Below are positions 46,701 through 61,700 of a DNA stretch of 64,000 bases, in pieces. Under the pieces are notes generated by a model. The model was not told where the DNA came from. It worked only from the letters and a program-made list of their open reading frames with translations, and did no database searches. Origin of the DNA: Oxyruncus cristatus (lineage: Eukaryota > Chordata > Aves > Passeriformes > Cotingidae); contig VXAY01002251.1 in the NCBI GenBank assembly GCA_013399855.1, positions 62,001-126,000 on the forward strand. The letters run 5' to 3'. A program made the translations under genes and the position numbers. Position 1 is the stretch's first letter. Every line of letters begins with the position of its first letter.

Positions 46701-49700
46701 CAAGAACACATTATTCCCAATTTGTCTATTGCTTCTTTCTGCTCATGGAAACATGAATAAGGGTAGATGGGCTTTATGGAGTTGTTGCAGTACAAAAATC
46801 CTTATGTGTTTGGTCGGCTATAAATTTTAATGTCTTTTTGTAAACTAACCCTTTTCAGGTGTAATTGAGCCTGTGCTGTCCTTGTACATCTTTAGGTTTT
46901 GAAATGTCACCCCTTGGAAAGGACCCTCTGGAAGCCTTGAGGACTTTAGCCTTTTCAGAAAACCCAGGTTTACAGCAGTCAGCTGCTCTCTATTACCTGC
47001 ATATGAGTCAGCACAGTAAGTTATCTCAGTGGATTAGAAAATTTTCACATAATTATAAATAAAAGTATTATTTCCAACTGTGAAATTCCCTTTGATTCAT
47101 TAAGCAAAGTTTTGGGGTTTTTTTCTTTAATGCTATGTTGTTTGCTAAGGAAAATGGAAATGCTGTCATTGCCATGTAGGCAGAGTCAATTCACAGTTTT
47201 GCTATGAGGAGATATCTCTCATGATTATAAAAGACTGTCGTTTATGTAATTGTAATACTTCTGTAAAACTCAGCACAACTCAAAGTACTTAGTGTATACA
47301 GAATCTCCTGAGAGCAACACAGTCAAAATATGGTGGAAGAAAATGGGCATAGTGACCAGCTAATGTTTTATATTATATAATTTTTGAAAGAGGACAAAGT
47401 TCTAGAGGCCAGATTGTAGTGAAAGTTTATAAATGAAACATTCTCCTCTGTCCCAACTATTCTGTGGGAGCACTTGGCTCCTGAGGTAATTTGTAAGTGG
47501 TTAGGAGTCAACCTAGATATCCCAAATAAAATTCCGGCAAGACTTTGGGCTCTACAAAAAGGTAGAAATACCAGCAACAAGCAGGTTGCAATTTATTATC
47601 TATTTGTTTGTCTGAAATTTACTTCAAAGAGAATATTCTGTCACGTGGCGTAATAACTTTATCCCATGTATTTTTTGCTGGATAAGAAGTGCAGGTAGCC
47701 ACAACACAAGGACCTGCTGTGAGGCAGAATGACTTACTTTGTGTAGCAAGGCATACTGCTTTCCTTCCCATGATGTTTTTGAAGTACTTGATTATTCAAA
47801 ACCTTTTCAGGAAACTTGCCCTGTTTGCTAGTAGCAGTGGAATTTAAATGAAGGGGAATACCACTCAGCCTATGTGTGGGAGCACCTGAGGCTTAAGATC
47901 AAGGGAAAAATGTGACTAGAGTGAGCAATGAGACTCATGAATATTTCCTCTCATTCTTGCAGTGAACGTCCCCCTGCCTGTGGAGCATCTGGAACCTTTC
48001 TATGCTTTACTACGGTCTCCTGACCTGGAGGTGCAGCAGATGTCTTCCTTGTCCCTTGTCAACTTCTTGCTGGAAGGACATAGTGAGTGATTAACAACAC
48101 ATCTCTCTTCAGGTGAAAAAGTATCTCTTCAGCCAGACTTACATAGAAGGAAGGCACATCTACACATCCAGGTCTACACAAATCCAAATTTCTTTTTCCA
48201 TGTTCTAGTGGCACCAAGACATATAAGACCCCTCCAGCTAGATTATATTATGTGGCAAGAGTTCTTAAATCTGTGTGCAAAGGCTGATAAATTATTCCCA
48301 GACTGGTATGGGAATTCTATTCTCCTTCTTGGACTGAGAGCCCAACGCCTGCCCTTTCAAACAACAGATAAAGCTCTTAGAAATAAACTCTATGAGACAG
48401 TGCTCATTTTCTTGTTATTTATTAACTGGGCCTTAGTCTTAAATTTCTTGCAGATAAAAAAAAGTAAAAACATTTAGTAGAATTCACTTTCTTCTGTAAC
48501 TAATAGGACAAATGGAACTGAAATAGGATCTGGGATCTGCAGAAGAAAAACTTCCCAATAAAGTTTATGTTGATAGACAGGGTGGGCATGAATGCCTCAC
48601 ACCTTGTCAACAGAGTCTTTGTTGCATCTACTACTGCACTCCTTGCACCTGGGCCACAAGTATTCCATCACTCAATCCCATAGCAGCAGAAGACAAGGGT
48701 TAGTCTTCAGCGAAGCTAGCTTTTTCCTTTGCTTTTTTTTTAAAGGATTTTGCTGCAAACAATATCATGTCACTATTAACAAGTAAAAAATAATATTTAA
48801 AGGGAAGAAAAACAAAGAGTGAAGGGAGTGCTGAGTAAATTGTGAACCTATTGGGAAGCTGCAGTTGCTCTTTCCAAAATTTACCTTATGTTTGTAAACA
48901 GAATTGCCATCAGAAATATTTGGGACTTTCTGCCCTAGAACCTCTGAACATCTCTTACACTCTTTCATGAGTCTGAAGAGGAATCAAGCAAACGAAGCTA
49001 GGGACTGTGAGTGGCTATCGGACAGTTTCCATCTTAGATCTGTTTTGTATAATCATAATATAGATTCCAAAGGCAGTCAAAGAATGATATATTCTTTCCA
49101 CAGAGGCACTAACTGTTTTTTTTTTATTTGTCTGTTATTTTTTCTGAATTTATGAATAGTTGACAAAGAATTAGTTGTTCAAATGGGTTTACTTGAGCCA
49201 ATTCTGGATCTGCTTGAGTCAGAGGATCCCACTGTCCAGTGTAATTCCTGTGCCTGCATCATGACTTTGGCTGTTTCAGGTGAGTGTGCTGTTCTTTCCC
49301 TTTATCATCTGCAATGAATTAATTCAACTCTTAGATCACATTTCAAGAAAAAACAACCTATTTACATTTGCTTTAAGAGTCATAAGATGCAGCAGCAAGC
49401 TTTGGTATTCCCACATCATAAATTCAACCTTTTGACATTCCAATTAAGGAATTTTTCTCAGTGTTTCTGACCTTCATTCTCTTATGATTACAGACCTTTC
49501 CCTGATTTTCATCCTAAATGTATTCATGACCAACTTATCTTAATTAATGTCTACTTTGGCTTTTGCTTCAATAGTTCTATCTCTCTGGCCTGTGCTGATG
49601 AGGCTCCTTCATTTTACTAGACCAAGAAAGCCAAGCTCTTTTAAGACTCTTTGTAAGTGAGGCTCTCCATTCATCTTCATAGTCCTTCTGGGTGTAAATG

Positions 49701-52700
49701 ATATGTTCCAGGAATGAACATAGCATTTGCATCTGCTGTATTGTGATACCATAGACCTCAGGCATTGTTACAGTCCCAAGATATACATAAATGCTGCAAG
49801 AGTTCCATTTTGAATTCATGTCTTCTGAGAGTGAAGTCACCAGAAATGGGCAATATTTCAGCTGTGGTCTCACCTGTGTCTTTCATTGTGGCACCTAGGA
49901 AAATACGTTTTGTGGTACATCTCACGATAACTAACACCTGCTGTTCTGGTGCTTGTGCCATGGTGATGGTGTCATCCTGCAGCTGACTTAATCACTTAGT
50001 CTTTCTCCTCCTCTGCTGCAATTTCCAGCAGACACCAATTAATTAAGGGTCCAAGTGTGCACCCCTGCATTTTGTTCTAAAAGGTTTCATTCTGTTTCTG
50101 TTGCTTCAGTTTTCTAACTTGTCTGTTATTTGTGAAATATTCCAGTCCTCCACGGCATTGACAGTTTTGCACTCACACCTTTGTATTAACTTTCTGGTTC
50201 AAAACCAACTACAGACCAGTCCTTGTGGAATTCCATTTGTAGCCTACTCCAGGTGGTCATTCCCATTTGGCAAAACTTGCTGCCAGCTTGGTTTTAGTCA
50301 GTTTGTTATCCATCATGTACTACTTGCATTTGTCATCAACTTCTTTTGCTTAACGATGCATATTTCATATCATGATATAAATAATTTCCTGGCATCCAGA
50401 CAGTTCAACCACAGTTACCAAAAGAAAGGTTGTCAAGTTAGTCTGTCTTCTACTGTGTGCAAACTGTGCAATTCTACTATACAATTTACGTAGAAGTTTG
50501 TATAAAAGCCATGAATAACGTTTATTTCCCTCCCTGTGGTATTTATCCCACCAGCTTCCCTCTACGAATGGGAGATTGCAGTCTGATCTCCCAGAAGGCT
50601 AAGAGAAGCATGATGACAGTGTTCATTTCTCATTTAAGCATTTAGGTTGCAATGGGGGAGTGGATAAGCAGGATGCAACTATATGAAAGTGCTGATCTGT
50701 ATTTTATCCCACCATTTTTTTTGTGTGTATTTTCAGGTTTTTAAACACTTTTCCCTTAGGAACTTATTTTTAGGCATTGTATATTATTACAGTCAGGTTA
50801 AGAATTCTGCATACAACATTACCTTGTGGGGAATGCCAATTGCCTCATTTAAGTGTCTCAGTTAGGCATGGCGTCACTAAAATTTTAGGTACCTGGCACT
50901 AGAAGGACTTTTTTTGTGTATGGTCAGTGAACTTATGCCCCTGAAAATTTACAGAGAGATATCCCTTCACCTGTTTTAAGTAGTCCACAGAGAAAGTGAC
51001 TTGTATGGGGACTTAAGGATGTTACTTAGTCCTGAAGACACTCTCTCCCTTCTAGATATCTTTAACCTGGAATATAGAGAACCCTCAGCTGCTCCAGACC
51101 CAGTCCACCTTCATTCCCTGTTGAGGGTGGTCACATAACACCTTTGCACACTCCCATAAGTGCCAGCGTCCTTCTGAGCACAAGTAGTTCAAATTTAGCT
51201 CCCAAGAAGCTTTCAAACTAGACAGGAAAGGTAGGCAGTCCTGCAAGTGCATAGGCTGGGTTGCCACCTGGCATTTGATAATTGTTGAGTATCTCTGTCC
51301 CAGTTTAATCAGGATTTGGAGGGACTGGGTCTGTCTATTTGTTTTTTAGACGCTATTTAGCTACCATAGCAGTGAGACTAAAGCAAGAGGCAATTCTCTA
51401 GGATTTACTTCAATTTTAACTCACAGACTATGATATTTTTAAGTGTCTGCTTGATAAAAGTATCCCGTTCAGTCACATCTTTCAAGTAAGCCATTCGTGC
51501 AAAAAAGATACATGTGGAAGCGCACCCAAATTAGGAAGATCCTTAGATAGCTTGAAGGTGACTAAAATTCTACCTCTTAGAGTGGTCTTAATTCTGCTAC
51601 AACGAGCATGCAAGACTATGTACACAGTGAAGCTATTTAGCAATGTGACTGCAAGTTATGCATAAGCTGGATTGTCTGGTGCTTACTGGCTGCAATAGGT
51701 AGCAAAAAATAGTAAGAGCAAACCAACCCATTCAGATAAAAATGATTTGAAGGTTAGTTTGTTCCAACACCAGTATTTGTCCATGCAGCAAAAGGTCACA
51801 TGCATATTTGTAATTATCTGCAGCTTTTCAATCAGTGAGTGAAAGTAATCAGTTCTGGGATAAAAACTCTTCTCAAAGTACATCAGAACAGAACTAAATG
51901 TTCACAGCTTTGGGGTTTAGGGAGACCTGAACGTGAGCATTAAGCTAAAACAAGGAGGATGCACTGAGTGTAGAGCACATTCAAAGTTGTTCTGAGAGAG
52001 GAATTTTGAAGCACACAAATGTCAGAGAGTGGAAAAAAAGAATTTATAAATGCAGTTTCAAAGTGAGTTATTCAAACACAGTTTGAGTAGATGCTGTTGA
52101 TTTCCCCACTTAGGAGTAGCATCTGAACACATGGTTTCCTTCAAAAAGCATTCCAAGGGGCATCAGTGGAAGGACTGCATTATTTAAGATAAGGAGGCGG
52201 TCCAAGAGAGGAACATGATCTAACCTGCCACATCTCTCACAGAGATGATAGTACAGTTACATATCTTGGTGAGATAGGTCTCTCCAACCAGTCTGTCATA
52301 AGTTGACAAAACAGTGTTCATCCACAATATCTGATGGAAGAAAGAATTTGCCCACATCTACATGTAATCCCTTTGCTCGAATATGAGGTTCTATCCCACA
52401 TCTATAAACATTCATGGAGTGTATTGTGTGCAAGACCGAAGGAAGCAGTGATACCTGAATTCCCAATCCTTTTACCTTTTTCACTCAGCTGATTAGTTTA
52501 CATCACACCAGACTGGTTTCCATCAGTTGGAGGCACACAAAAGAATTTCTGCTTCTGCTGAGGGGAACAAAAGAATAGTATATAGGCAGATTAGATTAAA
52601 GAAAGGCCTGTTTATGAAATGGACCATAATATTTCACCAGAATAATAGCTTCCCACATGGAAAAGCTATTTTTAAATACATTACTCTTCTCAGAAAAATT

Positions 52701-55700
52701 ATTTTGCTCAAAATTTTTTTTTCCAGAATAAAAGGTTTTTTCTTGACTATAAAATACTCATATGAAGACAGAAAATTACTTGTCCTGGTATATTACACTG
52801 GTGCTATCTGAACTATATTTGAATAAATATCCTGGATTATCTGTTTGTGCCACTTGCCTATTAGACAGTCTCCAGGTATAAAAATAATAGCTTTGTTCTC
52901 ATAACTCTCTAAGTCAGTTGGCACCTGAAGACTTGATCTTATCCAGATACCTTCTTTTTTTTTTTTNNNNNNNNNNNNNNNNNNNNNNNNNNNNNNNNNN
53001 NNNNNNNNTTTGTTCTGCTTCATGTTTCTCTCAGCAAACTTCCAGAGACTGGCCATTGTTTAAACTGTCTATAAATTTATGTAAATGAAGCAATACTCTA
53101 CTAAAATTCCTGTGGTCTTCAGTGGAAGTTTGGCTTATATAACCAATGAAAGATGTAGACTTTGCTTTTTCCTTTTATAAAATAGTCTGCTGTGTACTAT
53201 GATATGAAGAGAATTAATCACTGGTCTGATTCCCATATAAATCTCATCAACGTCAAAAGAACACCATTGCCAACACCTTATTTTTTCAAAATTAGCCACT
53301 AAAGTACTTATAAGATACAAATACAGATGATATAAAGATAGAAATAAGATGGTAAAAGGCAGAGGACCATAGCAGTCTTTTTGTGGCAGCAGATTACTTG
53401 TGTCCAATGCTTTGGTGGCCTCTTGGTAAAGGCATAAGGAAAAGCATAAGAGAAGGATTCCCTTCTATTTGGCACAGCTGAGGCTACCTTCAGTAAGTTC
53501 AGAACTAAAAGCAGATTCTTTTTTCTAATTAAATTTCATAACATAGTATAACTTCATCATATGTAGTATGCTTATATACATAGTACATAAATATGTTATA
53601 TAGTATTTTATTGTATATAGTTAATTTTACAGCATTAAGTATTATAGGTTTTGGGGTTTTCCCCGTTTTTCATCCAAGAGTCTCAAGGGATTCTGCAGAT
53701 CTTTTTTGAATTCTCCTTGTACTCCAGGAAACAACTGTACACTTATATACATTGCCATGCAAGGCATCACCACCACTTCAGAGAAGAAGCATCTTTACAA
53801 ATTCCAGTGGTTAAGTCAAATTCTGTCTTTAGAAAGCTCTGCGTTGTTTGTAGCTGTCAAAGGAGTTGACATAGGGACATTCAACGAGAGGAATTGGTCC
53901 TGAATATACCCTACTAAGGGCATTCAATCTTACCTACAGTTAATTATGTAGTTTTTTATTGTCACACTATGAATAGCTTGGTCAGACATACCAAGGGTAT
54001 GAGGCAAGTACAACACTTGGTTAACCTGTTTAAGGGTACTTACAGTCCTTTTTTTTTAATTTATCCTAGTCACAAAACAAAAGCATTGAACCGGCTGTGA
54101 TCTATAGCTAATCCTGAAGTCATGAGTTGGTTTCTTTGCTATTAAGCTCTTGGCATTTTTAACAGTTGAGCATGTGGAAAAATTTTGATATATACCAAAA
54201 AATCAGAGAATCAAACACCGAAGAACTAGTCCTGCTAGTTGTCCTGCTTCTGGCTCACAGTAGGATGGCACTAAGTATTTCTTTCTTTCTCTGATTCTTT
54301 TCTCCAGAGTCCAACCGAGAGGCTATTGGTGCTGCTCGAGGAGTTACACCCCTACTGTCTCTTGCCAAGTCCTATGATCCCAGAGTCCAACAAAATGCAG
54401 TTGGTGCTATTCTCAACCTCACACAATCAGGTACTTTCAGACTAATGGTTTACCTAAATTGCTGAAAGAAAATTTCTCACTGATAGAAAAACAGTCCAAA
54501 AGGGTTAAAACAAGATTAAAGCATATCTGAGCATCCAGTTATTTCCTCTGCATATGGCATTCATGATGATACCATAGGTTGATGATTTAAGTTTAGCTGA
54601 TACAGGCCTTTTTTTGCTTAATAGCAAAACAGAAAGCCTTGATTTTCTATTCTGAGGGGCTAGTGTATGTATACTTAAATAATCAAAGAAATAGAAAAAA
54701 ACCAAAACCATTTTTTAAATACATAACTTGGCATAAAATTTAGCAGCACACTTGGTAGTACTTTGAAGCAATCTCAGAAGCTTGTCCAACAAAGCTAAGA
54801 TCTATGAACTTTTTACTTGTTCTAACTAGCTTGGTGTTGGAATATGCAAAATATAACTATTATGAGTCAGACATTAAAGGCTCTTGGGAAATCTACCGAC
54901 AGCTTTATCAAAAAGCAGTATTGGGTCCTCTGCAATCATATGTACACAACCATACATTAACTCTGAAACAAACCAGCATTAAATCTCACCTACCTAGATG
55001 ATACCATTATTCCACAGAGCTAAATGATAAAGTCATGAGTAACACCTCTTAAGTCTACCTTGTGGAAGGAAACAGTTGGCAACAACTTATACAGTTGGCT
55101 ATTACACTTCGGTTATTATTAAGAATTTTTAAAAGATTTTGTTTTTGAAGCACAGAAAACATGGTGAAGATAATATCTGAGGCTTTTCAGCTTCTCTAGT
55201 GATTCAGATTCTCAGAACAGTTTTTAGCATAAAACGAGCAAGTCATTTTCCTAAAATATCTCCATACTGCTATATTGCACGAGCTCTAAGTTATATACTC
55301 TCCAGTCACACTGGCTGGCATATATTTGGACAACATCAGCACTTTCTAGAATCCAAGGATTGTGCATATCCCTTTTGAACGGTGCCTCCAGATGAGAGGC
55401 AGGAAAGGGGAAAGACACATGTACAGTACTTTTTTTGTTTTTTTTTTTCTTTTTAATGGCAGAGAAAATCCAACAGGTCCTATGCAAGGAAGGAGCCCTA
55501 CCAGTTCTTGCCTTGCTGCTGGAATCTCCTGACTCAGAAGTGCAGGTATGGCTCAAACAGGTCACATTTTAAAACAGTAACAGTGTGACTATAAGGAGAG
55601 CACAGATGTCAGTATGTAGAAGTGAAAAGGTGGAGAGGAGGGAAGGTTTTTCTAAAGAAGTCAGAAAACATGTAAGAGCATTTTGGTGAAACTTAGCTCA

Positions 55701-58700
55701 TTCAGATAATGCATATTCAAAATACTCAATCTGTCTAGCTCTTCAGGAGAAAGTGTGTGTAGAAGTGTAGCTGCCAGCACACATTAATGCATGAACAGAT
55801 TTGTTATGCGGCTACCTTCTTAGATCTTTCAGATCATCAGACAAGTTGCAGATAGTCTCTTCCTCTGTTTTTTTGTTTGTTTTTTTTTTTTTTGATTCAT
55901 TGGTTGGTGGTTTTTTGGGTCTTTGTTTTGTTTAGTTTGTGTTTTTTGCATCCTAACTTTGATCTTCCACTCTAAGCAATTTTACTAAGTGTTCTGAGAA
56001 CACATAACTTGTGAAGATCTTTTTCTTATTATTGTAAATATCTGGAAATCTTCTTCTTTTATGCCTACCACAGATACCTCTTTGTGATTCTGCACACTCA
56101 GCATCGAACTGGTCTTGGTTCAAAAGTATGGTGATGAAAAAACTATGAATCAGAGCTGTAAGCCTTACCATCCATTAGTTTGTTCATTCAGTCCTCTGAG
56201 TAGCATAGAATAGTCTTCTCCATCAGTTTTATTATCTCTATTCAGATTATTTTTTAAATGTCTGAAGGGAGGGACCCTCTGGAATTGCTTTCTTCAAACT
56301 GCCTCAGCATTTTCAGGTTTCTCTCAGATTCATCTTAAAATTTCCTTGTCTGCAGTTCAACCTGTTTCTTCTAATTATACCTCTCCAGTAATACATACTC
56401 CTATATGTATAATCCTCCCTAGAGTTAATATTTAAATCCTTCAGAAAGGATCTCTCGGCATGCTAGGGCAATAACTACATCCAGCTTAAGTAAATCAATG
56501 GAAACATATAATATAGCAAATGCAGATGACCTGTGTGCCAGCAGCCATGTCCTTGCAGCAGCACAGGACATTCCCAAATAGCCAGGGTCCTAATGAGTTT
56601 GTACAACATGCCACAGCAGGACTGTTGCAGTAGCTGCAGCATGTTGTGTCTACCCAGTAAACACCCTTAGGATGAGAAAGCACTTTATTTTCTTCGGCTC
56701 TAAATATGAGCATTTCTCCAGTTTATTTGTATTCTCTTCAACATGACATCACTGTGACCTCCTCTCTCTCTACTCTTTTTCTTGGTCCTTTGCAGTATTA
56801 CAGCTGTGCTGCCCTCAGCAACGTGGCAGCCAACGTTCAGTACCACAAAGCCTTGCTGGGACCCGGTGACAGATTCCTGCTATGGACACTTATCTCTCTC
56901 CTATCCTCTTCCGTGGACAAGGTAAAGCTGTAGCTTTTCCTTTGTGTAAAGGCTTAACAGTGAAGTAGAGCTATAAACTTGGGCTTCCAGTTTCAGCCTC
57001 GCACCATTCTGCTCATCTACTGTACAGGTACCTATGCAGCATCTTTCCCATGAGAAAAGACAGCTGTATTAGAAGGTACATGGGTTCTACAAGGTCAATG
57101 TATGGAGAAAGCAAAGGGAAATCATTAAAGTTGTTCCACCACCCTGGACACTTCCTTTAGACTAGGATGGCCTGTATGCTATTAACTTGAAACGACCTGT
57201 GTGAAGTGCCCTGTCCGGGCCCTGTCTTTGATCATTACGTCTGTGACAGAAGGTGACAAGCATCTTTCATGGTACTTTTTTTTCTTTTTGGTATCCGGAA
57301 CTTTTACTGTATAGCTTCGAGGAATAACATCCTGAAATTTTTGCTTTGTTGGGAGTCACATCAAAGGAACTTCAATAAGCCGCAGTACAGGATTTAAAGG
57401 GTGGAACCTCAAATACTGTGTAGAAGGGAGGTGAAAAAAAGGCAAAGCAAATGGGACAATTCTTTTCTCTTCATTTTCCTATAATTTATCTGACATTCTA
57501 AACTAAAAACAACATCTGAACCACACTGGCTCTTTTTCATCAACAACAGGATGACAGATTCTAAGAGGTTGAAGAAAATTAATCAAAACTTTGAAAAAAA
57601 GTCATGTGCCAAAATATATTCTCTAAAGTTAGAGTTGTCATGTTTATTTTGTGTACAATAGCCAAGAATGTGCATTATTGAAACCGCTCTTTTTCTCCCT
57701 CTCTCATTCATTTTTTTTTTTTTTCTCTTTGGCACAAGCAGGTTTCAAGCCAGGCATGTGTTTGCCTAAGAAATTTGGCAATCAGTGGTAAGCAATATCT
57801 TGGAGATAAACAAACCACACTATTTCCTTCTTTCTCTGCCTTTCAGAGTAAGCGCAGTGGGCTGGGAACTTTTCATATTGAAAGCAAAGAGATACCTTCT
57901 TTTCTACTTCTTAACTGGATGTTGAGGGAAGACCAGGGTGCAGTGCATATCCTAACTAAATCTGCCTCAGAACTCCCAGGTAGTGAGAAAGTGAGACAAA
58001 GTGAGAAAGGCAGAAGAGGTATTCTTACGCACAGAGCCCTAGTAAGTTGCTAAGTTTTTCTCCCTTCCATGTTTCCTAAGCATTAAACCTGATTAGGAGA
58101 GAGAATGTCTCCTGAAATTGCTGCTGGAGGGGACCTGTCTTCTCCCTAGGCATGATTCTGTCTATCATTAAATATAATTTTCTACCAAGCATTTGTCATC
58201 AGCTTAAAAAAAACTATCCTATTAAATGTCCAGGTTTCGTTTCTATGACATACTCAGGAGATGAAAGTGGAGCACTGGCACGCTCAGTGATAAAGCTCCA
58301 GAGTCCAGGGTAGAGTTGTTAATCTAGAAAATATAGAGGTGCTTAATTTTCAAGCAATCAAAATTATAATGGAGCTGAGAGTGAAAGAATACTGCGCTGC
58401 TCCTTGGTGTAGTTGAAGCATCCTGATCTGCTTGACCTTTTAGATCTGCCTCGCCATCTGCTGGCTGCTCTGACAGTGCCTTTTAGTGCCCAAAGCACTT
58501 GCTGAGGTTGTAGGGACAACTGAGATATAACAATTCAGTGGGATGGCTGATCTCACCCTTGGCAACCATAACTCTGTGAGATAGATGGTGCTTGGGGAGG
58601 TCTTTCTGTCTGTACAGCAGAAGCTGCCACCTTCTTACCTGGCCTTATGCCAATGATGGACTCAGAAAATTCCCCTCATTCTTCTTTTTGAGGTTCAGAT

Positions 58701-61700
58701 ACAGACTGAGGGTGTCCAAAACTGCATTCTGCCATCAAGTTTATATTAATCCCTCAGCAAAAGGAGCCAGAACAAATGAGGGTTTATTTTTGTAACCGAA
58801 CATCTAGCATTGTCCCATCTTGTGGAGATGGGGAGGTCTAATTTGATCACTGAGGCACAATCAACTGAGTCAGAGCCTGAATACTTCCTTGCAGTGCTCT
58901 GAACATCTCTGACTTGGTCATTTTCCCAAACCAGCAGACATCCAGGCCGAGATGGTTGCTGAGAATGTCCTGCCCAAGCTGTGCTCTCTCCTGGCATCGG
59001 GCAGCGAGGACGTGCGTCGTGCGTCCATCGCCCTCCTCTGGATACTGTCCCAGCACCCGCACAACCAGGTAGGGGAGGTCATTTCCCAAAAACAGAGGGG
59101 AAAGAGTAGTTCTGGCCTGGGGTAATGCTCTGTTATGGCAAAACTGCATATGAAATGGATTTTGAGAATGACCAATAGGCTCCCACTCAAAAATAACAAG
59201 GCTTTGTTTACTGCATTTGCACTTTCACTAACTACCCAAGGAGCCATCTGTTGTGGTGAGTGGGATCCAAAGGAGAGACCAATGAGAGAGTAGAGGGGGA
59301 GATGGGTGTCAGATTCCTTGAATATGTGGATACTGCTTTGTGCTCCCTGCAACTCCTTATAGGTCCCCTCAGTCCCCAGACCATAGGTTGCCACATGGGT
59401 GTACAAGGGGGAGGACACACGCATAGCACCGTGAGAGACTGCCACCACGGGGGCAACCAAGGAAGTTATTTCTTGGCTACAGAACTTCCCACAGACCAAA
59501 AAGCAAAGAAACTAATTTAGACCACTCATTCGAAGTGCATCAGTGCAAAATAAAGGGCAAATATGCATTACCTCTCTAAATGGACAAGTTTTATTCCTAA
59601 GTACACTTGTAAAATATTAACATATTTTGAATTAGGATCAAAACAACAAGAGGGACTAATAGAATTTGAAATCCTGTCTATTTTTAGCTAATTCATTAAG
59701 GCTTTCACTAGGACTGTGTATCCACATGTCCTTAGTTACAGAATGGTTCTTTTGCCCACAGTCAAGGTAAACACCACCATTAACATTGCGAATACAGTCT
59801 GTCTAGAAATAAACTACAGCAAATACTGACAAATTATTATTATTTTTAAATGTGCTTTCTCTTAACAGTAATTAAAGACATCCTTAGGAACATGGATGTA
59901 AAAGGTTTTTGATAAGTGTTTTAAGCTAACAATAACATTTTAAGATAGCCAGAGGTTGGGTGCATAAAGTAAAAAAAAAAAAGTAAAAATCTTTCCTGCT
60001 TTAAACAGTAATGACAGTCTGAGTAGCCACAGGTGGCCTTAGGTGCTTCTTGTGGCTGAAATACACTCAGCCTGATTGGAAACCTTTTTCTGGGAATTGG
60101 AAGCTTGGTGTAGCTCACTTTCCTGTACACAGCACAGTACAAACCAAATTGCACCTCCTCTGACTCTGGGACATGATTGAGAAAATGGGTAAATTCAATG
60201 CCTGGGAAGTAGCAACTAGAACACAGAGCTATTCAAAGGCACAGTGGCTTCATAGGTTTTGTGCTGGCTGCATGAGCACCAAACATCCTCACTGCTTGTC
60301 TAACTGCCTCATACAATCAAAACACAATTTGCCCTCAACAAGCTTACTACTGTAATACATTAAGTTAATTGGAGGCTATTTGCACAGTAAAAACGTTACT
60401 CAGTACAAGGCATTATGCTGGAAGATGGTCCTCACAGAATCACAGAATATGCTGAGTTGCAAGGGACCCACAAGGACCATTGAGTCCAACTCTCAGCCCT
60501 GCACAGGATCACCCCCAAGAGTCACACCATGAGAGTATCACGGAACGCTTCTTGAACTCTGGCAGGCTTAGTGCTGTGTCCACTTCCCTCACTTTTGCTT
60601 TTCTTGTCCCCAGACGCCATTCACACTTTTTCTTCTCCCAGCAAAGAGTACCTGCAAATCCTTTCCTCCCTGATCCTGAAAGTTGTCTTTACCAGTGCTT
60701 CAAACCCCTGGCTATAAAGAGCCAGGGCACAGCGTCAGTGGGAGCAAAGGCACCGGGAGCTCAGCCTTGTTACTCTAGCTGTGAAACAGCCCATCCTTCA
60801 TGGGGGAAAAAGGGTCAGCAGCAGGAGACTGGAAAGCAAAGCATCACCCTTGAGGCTTTATTCTCCAGTGAGAAATATCTACATCCCAAAATTTGTTTTA
60901 GCAAGCAAACATGGCTGTCCCTGACTACTGAATGTTGCTGCTTTGTGCGAGTGAGCCCAGGGCACTCTGAGAAGAGGTTGACCTCTTCTTACTTATATCC
61001 TGGCTCCCCACCTCCATGCCTTTTCTGGCCTGTTTTTCAAATCTTTTCAAGGTTTCTTTCTCTAACTCAGGCTGAATTCACTGTGAGTGAAAGAGGGACT
61101 TCTCCATGGGAACTGTTGGAAAACAAACCACCGAACAAAGCTAACCTTTACAACCAAGTCAAATGATGCTTGAATTATTACAAATACTACCCAGGATACA
61201 ATGGGGCAGAATCCATCTGCCCTTTCGTTACCATGAAGCAAACACCCAGGAATGTTTCACAGGAGCTCCTCTCCCTGCTTCAGCCCCTTTTTTCCAATCC
61301 GCTGACCAGGCTGTTGACAGGGATTCCCAGTAAGAGCTGGAAAACTTCCCTCTTGCAGAGGGAATTTTATTCAGTTCTCCCAAGGACAGCCCAACCCTGA
61401 AACACTAAAGAATTAACCTTTGTGAGAAAACAGTCTTTTGATTCAAATTCCTTTGAGCAAAGACCTGGAAGTCAGGCTGGCAGAGGTCTGTCTACTGCAG
61501 ATGGTGCCACTGACTCTCCATTCCAGGTACAAAATAACTTTGCCTTCCCTTCTTGCTAACTGGTAAACAGGGGCAATATTTATCTTGTCAAGAAATCTCT
61601 GTGTAAGGAGTGCAAGTGCAGCATTGCAATTGTAAGCACAGTTGCTGCTAGAATGCTTTTCCTTGCCTCTTTTAAAAAATATTCTAAAATTGGGAAAAAT

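Noticed and set aside
49577..50493. Several short frames on both strands
   Set aside because: They lie in an old LINE remnant inside intron 4.
57775..58053. Open frame reading through exon 8 of the Vac8-like gene
   Set aside because: It passes a consensus donor (GTAAGC) and loses ARM character at once; the spliced frame continues properly in exon 9.
58918..59499. 193-codon open frame on the minus strand
   Set aside because: Largely antisense to exon 9 of the Vac8-like gene, whose plus-strand reading is a clear ARM repeat.
60480..61166. 228-codon open frame on the plus strand
   Set aside because: It begins inside a CR1 fragment and continues into unique intron sequence of the Vac8-like gene, with no family resemblance or splice logic.
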